8,749 nucleotides of DNA from an uncultured Collinsella sp. (lineage in GTDB: Bacteria > Actinomycetota > Coriobacteriia > Coriobacteriales > Coriobacteriaceae): positions 1-8,749 of the forward strand of contig CAADUS010000034.1 in NCBI GenBank assembly GCA_900752275.1. Direction: 5' to 3'. Every line of letters begins with the position of its first letter. The first letter of the stretch is position 1. Below the pieces are notes generated by a model. The model saw only the letters and a program-made list of their open reading frames with translations, was not told the DNA's origin and ran no database searches. Of this stretch, positions 6,116 to 8,749 are shown piece by piece. The position numbers and the translations under genes are program-made.

Positions 6116-6190
6116 GCAGTCCTCCTGTCTGGTACGCCGCCGTGCTCTGTGAGTCGGTGATACGTCGATCTGCAGCGCTCGCGCAGCGGC

Positions 6191-6210
6191 ATTGAAAATA
6201 CTGATTCAAT
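6191..6210. repeat. Short inverted repeat in the purH leader
   Basis: ATTGAA (6191-6196) and TTCAAT (6205-6210) flank an 8-base spacer, forming an AT-rich palindrome in otherwise GC-rich DNA about 75-95 bases upstream of the purH start. The AT content suggests it may lie within or beside the purH promoter. No regulator family can be assigned from the sequence. Confidence 0.35.
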
Positions 6211-6213
6211 GTA

Positions 6214-6231
6214 GCGCATCGAGCGCATCGA
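6214..6231. repeat. Tandem 9-bp repeat, two copies
   Basis: GCGCATCGA occurs twice back to back (6214-6222 and 6223-6231) and is followed by TGC. It lies directly beside the AT-rich inverted repeat, on its side away from purH. It may be a binding site or a simple slippage duplication. Confidence 0.5.
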
Positions 6232-6392
6232 TGCACCCCGCAACGGGCGCATGTGCAGAAAAAGTTTGTGAGCGGAGGGGATGGGCACGGCACTGGGCAC
6301 GGTGAGTTCATGGAACACAGGGGCACCATAATTTGATGCCAATGGCGTGGTAGAACTGTGCTCGATATGCATCCGCAAAAGAAAGAGGCACC

Positions 6393-7034
6393 ATGGTCTC
6401 GCGGGTTCTCTACCGACCGTTTGATACCGAAGACTTCGACGCCATCGCGCTGATTCTGCAACAGCTTTGGCATAACAATTCGGATAACGATGAGTACAAC
6501 CGCCTTGAGGCCGCGTGCGACCTCGCCTATTGCCTTTCGTCATCGACGTTTTCGCAGGTTGCGGTGATTGACGGCGAGGCGCGCGGCATTGCACTTGCAC
6601 GCGCAGGACAGAACTCCGGCGTCACTATCAACGAGCATTGGATGGATACCGAACGCGCGTTGCTGTCGCAGATGCGTGAGCTGGAGCCTGATGCCTGCGC
6701 CGAATATCTCTCGTTTGTGCGCGCAACCATCCGAACCAACAACCGCCTGCTCGAGAGCAGCCCGTTGCCGCACGACAACGAGGTCACGCTGCTTGCCGTG
6801 GATCGCGATGTCCATGGCCTAGGCGTTGGCACGGTTCTGCTCGATGCCGCCGTCTCGCACCTGTCCTCGCTTGGAGCGACGAGGGCGCACCTGTACACCG
6901 ACTCCAACTGCTCGTGGAAGTTCTACGAGCTGCACGGCTTTAAGCGCACGGCCACGCACCGCGCCAACCGCGAAGAGCGCCGTCACGACATGCCGCGCGA
7001 AAGCTTCCTCTACGAACTCGACCTAACAGCCTAG
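6393..7034 (+). CDS. GNAT-family N-acetyltransferase
   Basis: This 213-residue cytoplasmic enzyme should transfer an acetyl group from acetyl-CoA to an amine; the substrate is unknown. The conserved fold is in the second half. Strand 4 is EVTLLAVDRD (130-139), followed by the pyrophosphate-binding turn HGLGVG (141-146), where His141 stands where Arg or Gln is usual, and helix 3 TVLLDAAVSHL. Motif B is AHLYTDSNCSWKFYELHGFKR (165-185), with the typical Tyr near the active site (Tyr178). The first half, including a stretch rich in Asp, Glu and Asn (about 27-37), probably gives substrate specificity. The ATG is preceded by AAAGAGG four bases upstream. It is the only plus-strand gene recognised and is monocistronic in this window, diverging from purH and converging on the DUF2207 gene. 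Confidence 0.9.
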   Translation: MVSRVLYRPFDTEDFDAIALILQQLWHNNSDNDEYNRLEAACDLAYCLSSSTFSQVAVIDGEARGIALARAGQNSGVTINEHWMDTERALLSQMRELEPDACAEYLSFVRATIRTNNRLLESSPLPHDNEVTLLAVDRDVHGLGVGTVLLDAAVSHLSSLGATRAHLYTDSNCSWKFYELHGFKRTATHRANREERRHDMPRESFLYELDLTA

Positions 7035-7047
7035 GCCCAGCAGCCAT

Positions 7048-7104
7048 ACCTAGTCATTTAGGAACGTCCCCAGTGACTAGTCGTTGGGGACAGTCTTCGT
7101 AGGT
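7048..7104. repeat. Palindromic intergenic element (GGGAC type)
   Basis: The core, 7066-7091, is a 26-base palindrome with arms GTCCCCA and TGGGGAC closing on GACTAGTC, interrupted only by two G-T wobble positions. Outer arms ACCTA (7048-7052) and TAGGT (7100-7104) extend the symmetry. A degenerate direct repeat, CTAGTCATTTAGGAAC (7050-7065) against CTAGTCGTTGGGGAC (7077-7091), is also present. It starts 14 bases past the GNAT stop. Elements of this look are, from memory, scattered between genes in Collinsella; I cannot count copies here. It could form a stable RNA hairpin at the 3' end of the GNAT transcript. Confidence 0.65.
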
Positions 7105-7111
7105 AGCGCAT

Positions 7112-7157
7112 AAAAAAGGGAATGGGCTTCCCCCGACGGCTGTCGAGAAAAGCCCAT
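7112..7157 (-). terminator. Rho-independent terminator of DUF2207 gene
   Basis: ATGGGCTT (7122-7129) pairs with AAGCCCAT (7150-7157), and an inner CGAC/GTCG hairpin (7134-7137 with 7142-7145) lies in the loop. Read on the minus strand, the stem is followed by a T-run (7112-7117). It begins 17 bases past the DUF2207 stop. In the plus direction it is a poorer terminator because no T-run follows. Confidence 0.8.
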
Positions 7158-7174
7158 CTCGTAATTTAGGACCG

Positions 7175-8749
7175 TTAGAACGTTCCGCCGCCGCCTCCGC
7201 CGACGCCGCCGCCTCCGCCGCCCGAGAAGCCGCCGCCACCGCCGCCGCTCGAGCTATCGGAACTCGAAGCCAGCTCACGGATGCTCTCGTGATACACATC
7301 GTTAAACGAATCGAGCGGCGACTCGGTACCGTAATGATGGTAGTACCACCAGTAGCAGGGGTAATTGTCGTAGAAACCGTCGGCCTCGCGCACCTCGGGA
7401 GGAACGGCCTCGGCAAGCTGACTCAGGACTTCCTTCGAAACGCCCAGCGCCGCACCCATCACCAGAAGTTTATTCCACAGGACCAGATCGCCGGGGACGG
7501 CTTCCTTTAGGCGCGTAAAGTCCTCGAGCCAATGCTTAAGCGCCTTGCAGCGAGCCGCCACCTCGGCGCCCTCCGGCGTAAAGCGGCGGAACGTAAAGCC
7601 CACGCCAATACCCACCAGCACAATCGGCACCGAGATAACCGCAGCGATAATGTTCGCCTGTGCACCGTCGGTAAAGATGATGGATCCCGCGGGAACAAAG
7701 GCGATCAGAATACCAAGAACCAGGCAAAACACCATTGCGACAATGCCGTCCGAGGCAACATACTCGCTATCGGCCAGCTTGCCCTTAACGGTGTTCTGAT
7801 AGTCCTCGAGCTTGTCGCCCACGGGTGTAGCGTGCTGCTTGACGTAGTGCTGTAGCTCGTCAAACGTGCGCGAGCGGTCGCCGTTCTCGTCGGGCTTAGC
7901 ACCGGCAAAGAAGACCTTGAGCACCATGTGGTCAATGCCCTTGGCCGACTTCCAGCCCGCATCACTCACCGTCACGCGATACGTCTGCTCTTCTTTTTCA
8001 CGCCCCAACAGACCCTTCTTGGCCTTGGTCACGGTCGCCTGCTCCAGCTTAATCACACGGTCGTCAGTGAGCTTCATGAGCGTGGCGATATATGCCTGAT
8101 CGGGCACCTCGTTCCAGCTCATGAGGGCCGAAAGCACGGCGGGATGGTCGGCCGAAGGCACATCGCGGAAATATTCGTCCTGAAAAAGCGGCTTGGGCTT
8201 GCGCTTACGCAGCTTGAGCACAACGATTGTGCCGGTAAAGGCCACCGCCGCGACAACACTTAGCACGGCAAGTGCATTGGCAATCATGCGAGCGTGAGCG
8301 CGGCGGGCGTTAGCTTCGTCGGCCCATTCCTTCTCTTCGCTCAGGATCTTTGACATGCGCTCTTCGCTCGAAGCGGAAAGCCAAGGCACCCAGTCTCTGG
8401 GGAAGGCGATGCGCGCCTCGGCGAATTCGCCCTGATGCACACAGGGAATGGCATAGGTGACCATGGGCTCGTCCGCATCGAGCGATACGTCGCCCGTCAG
8501 CGGGCCGTGGCCCCATGCACGGAAGTTATCGCCCTTGACGGCCGCCGTCCCGGCAGCGGCATTTGCGAAGTACACTTCCATCTCGACATCTTCGGAATCC
8601 GCGGACCAGCCGTCGCCCACAAACTTCCAGTAGAGCTCAGCGGTATCGGACCAGTTCATAACCGCACCGGTCATGGTGTAGCTCACGTAATAGATCGCGC
8701 TGTCGCCGCTCTCGTGGGGGCTGAACACCTTAATCCTTACGCCGTCACC
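7175..8749 (-). CDS. DUF2207-type membrane protein with Gly-rich tail (5' partial)
   Basis: The frame stays open to the right edge, giving 524 C-terminal residues. The GTG at 8728 is not a credible start, because residues before it (DGVRIKV) continue the conserved extracytoplasmic domain and no signal peptide is in the window. The first part has YVSYTMTGAV and ELYWKFVGDGW (about 38-48 from the edge), typical of the DUF2207 outer domain. One membrane helix follows at about 155-178, capped by a basic KLRKRKPKP stretch. A cytoplasmic domain (180-330) contains DHPAVLSALMSW and IATLMKLTDDRVIKLE. Two more helices lie at about 336-360 and 364-386. A further soluble segment has the aromatic run YPCYWWYYHHYG (463-474). 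The protein ends in three glycine runs separated by FS and V, then TF. Such polyglycine tails are common in this family. The function is unknown; an envelope role is inferred from topology. Confidence 0.88.
   Translation of the reverse strand, partial: GDGVRIKVFSPHESGDSAIYYVSYTMTGAVMNWSDTAELYWKFVGDGWSADSEDVEMEVYFANAAAGTAAVKGDNFRAWGHGPLTGDVSLDADEPMVTYAIPCVHQGEFAEARIAFPRDWVPWLSASSEERMSKILSEEKEWADEANARRAHARMIANALAVLSVVAAVAFTGTIVVLKLRKRKPKPLFQDEYFRDVPSADHPAVLSALMSWNEVPDQAYIATLMKLTDDRVIKLEQATVTKAKKGLLGREKEEQTYRVTVSDAGWKSAKGIDHMVLKVFFAGAKPDENGDRSRTFDELQHYVKQHATPVGDKLEDYQNTVKGKLADSEYVASDGIVAMVFCLVLGILIAFVPAGSIIFTDGAQANIIAAVISVPIVLVGIGVGFTFRRFTPEGAEVAARCKALKHWLEDFTRLKEAVPGDLVLWNKLLVMGAALGVSKEVLSQLAEAVPPEVREADGFYDNYPCYWWYYHHYGTESPLDSFNDVYHESIRELASSSDSSSGGGGGGFSGGGGGGVGGGGGGTF

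Larger units (their letters stand above)
6127..6392. other. Divergent intergenic region between purH and GNAT gene
   Basis: This 266-base spacer must hold the promoters for purH (leftward) and the acetyltransferase (rightward), but I found no clear -35/-10 pair for either. It contains an ATTGAA/TTCAAT inverted repeat (6191-6210), a tandem 9-mer (6214-6231) and a short repeated GGGCACGG in the rightward leader (around 6284-6301). The GNAT ribosome site AAAGAGG is at 6382-6388. No tRNA, riboswitch or small gene was recognised. Confidence 0.6.

Noticed and set aside
4160..6160. A 666-codon plus-strand open frame opposite purH
   Set aside because: It is the exact antisense of purH and part of the next gene, has a low-complexity Leu/Ala/Gly/Val-rich translation with no domain, and purH is certain. 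Long antisense frames are common in GC-rich DNA.
7066..7091. Terminator for the acetyltransferase gene
   Set aside because: The palindrome is followed by CAGTC rather than a T-run. A dispersed palindromic element explains it better, although it may still affect RNA 3' ends.
7178..7250. A CRISPR or satellite-like array
   Set aside because: The GCC-rich repetition is simply the coding of glycine runs at the end of the DUF2207 protein, with no repeat-spacer structure.

Overview
The window looks like chromosomal DNA from a GC-rich Gram-positive anaerobe. My best guess is Collinsella or a related member of the Coriobacteriia. This rests on GC-rich coding sequence, a BceRS-like two-component pair, a DUF2207 membrane protein with a polyglycine tail, and a palindromic GGGAC-type intergenic element of a style I associate with Collinsella. 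The taxonomic call is inference. No mobile-element genes, RNA genes or CRISPR arrays were found.

Layout, left to right. A hairpin with a T-rich tail (4-30) lies next to the end of a minus-strand type II toxin-antitoxin operon. That operon encodes a full-length HipA-type kinase toxin (32-1324) and an Xre-family antitoxin (1324-1614), which overlap by one base (TAATG). Upstream of it are three matching 24-bp palindromes (1626-1727) whose centres are exactly 39 bp apart, evidently the autoregulatory operators. Sampled lines of this module have much lower GC than the rest of the window, suggesting acquired DNA. Next come a sensor kinase (1792-2835) and its OmpR-type regulator (2845-3516), regulator first in transcription. 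The kinase is of the short, two-helix intramembrane-sensing type, but no ABC transporter lies beside it. A 243-residue protein I cannot identify (3695-4426) follows, then purH with its own terminator (4508-6115), all on the minus strand. A 266-bp divergent spacer separates purH from a plus-strand GNAT acetyltransferase (6393-7034). This converges, across a palindromic repeat and a strong terminator, on a DUF2207 membrane protein (7175 to beyond the right edge) that lacks its N-terminus here.

Functionally the genes fall into separate units: a stress or addiction module (hipBA), a probable envelope-stress signalling pair, the last two steps of IMP synthesis (purH), and two accessory proteins. 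No convincing terminator lies between the kinase gene and the hip operators, so read-through from the signalling operon into hipBA is possible. The most distinctive signal is the evenly spaced three-operator array. I do not see a clearly new multi-gene system.
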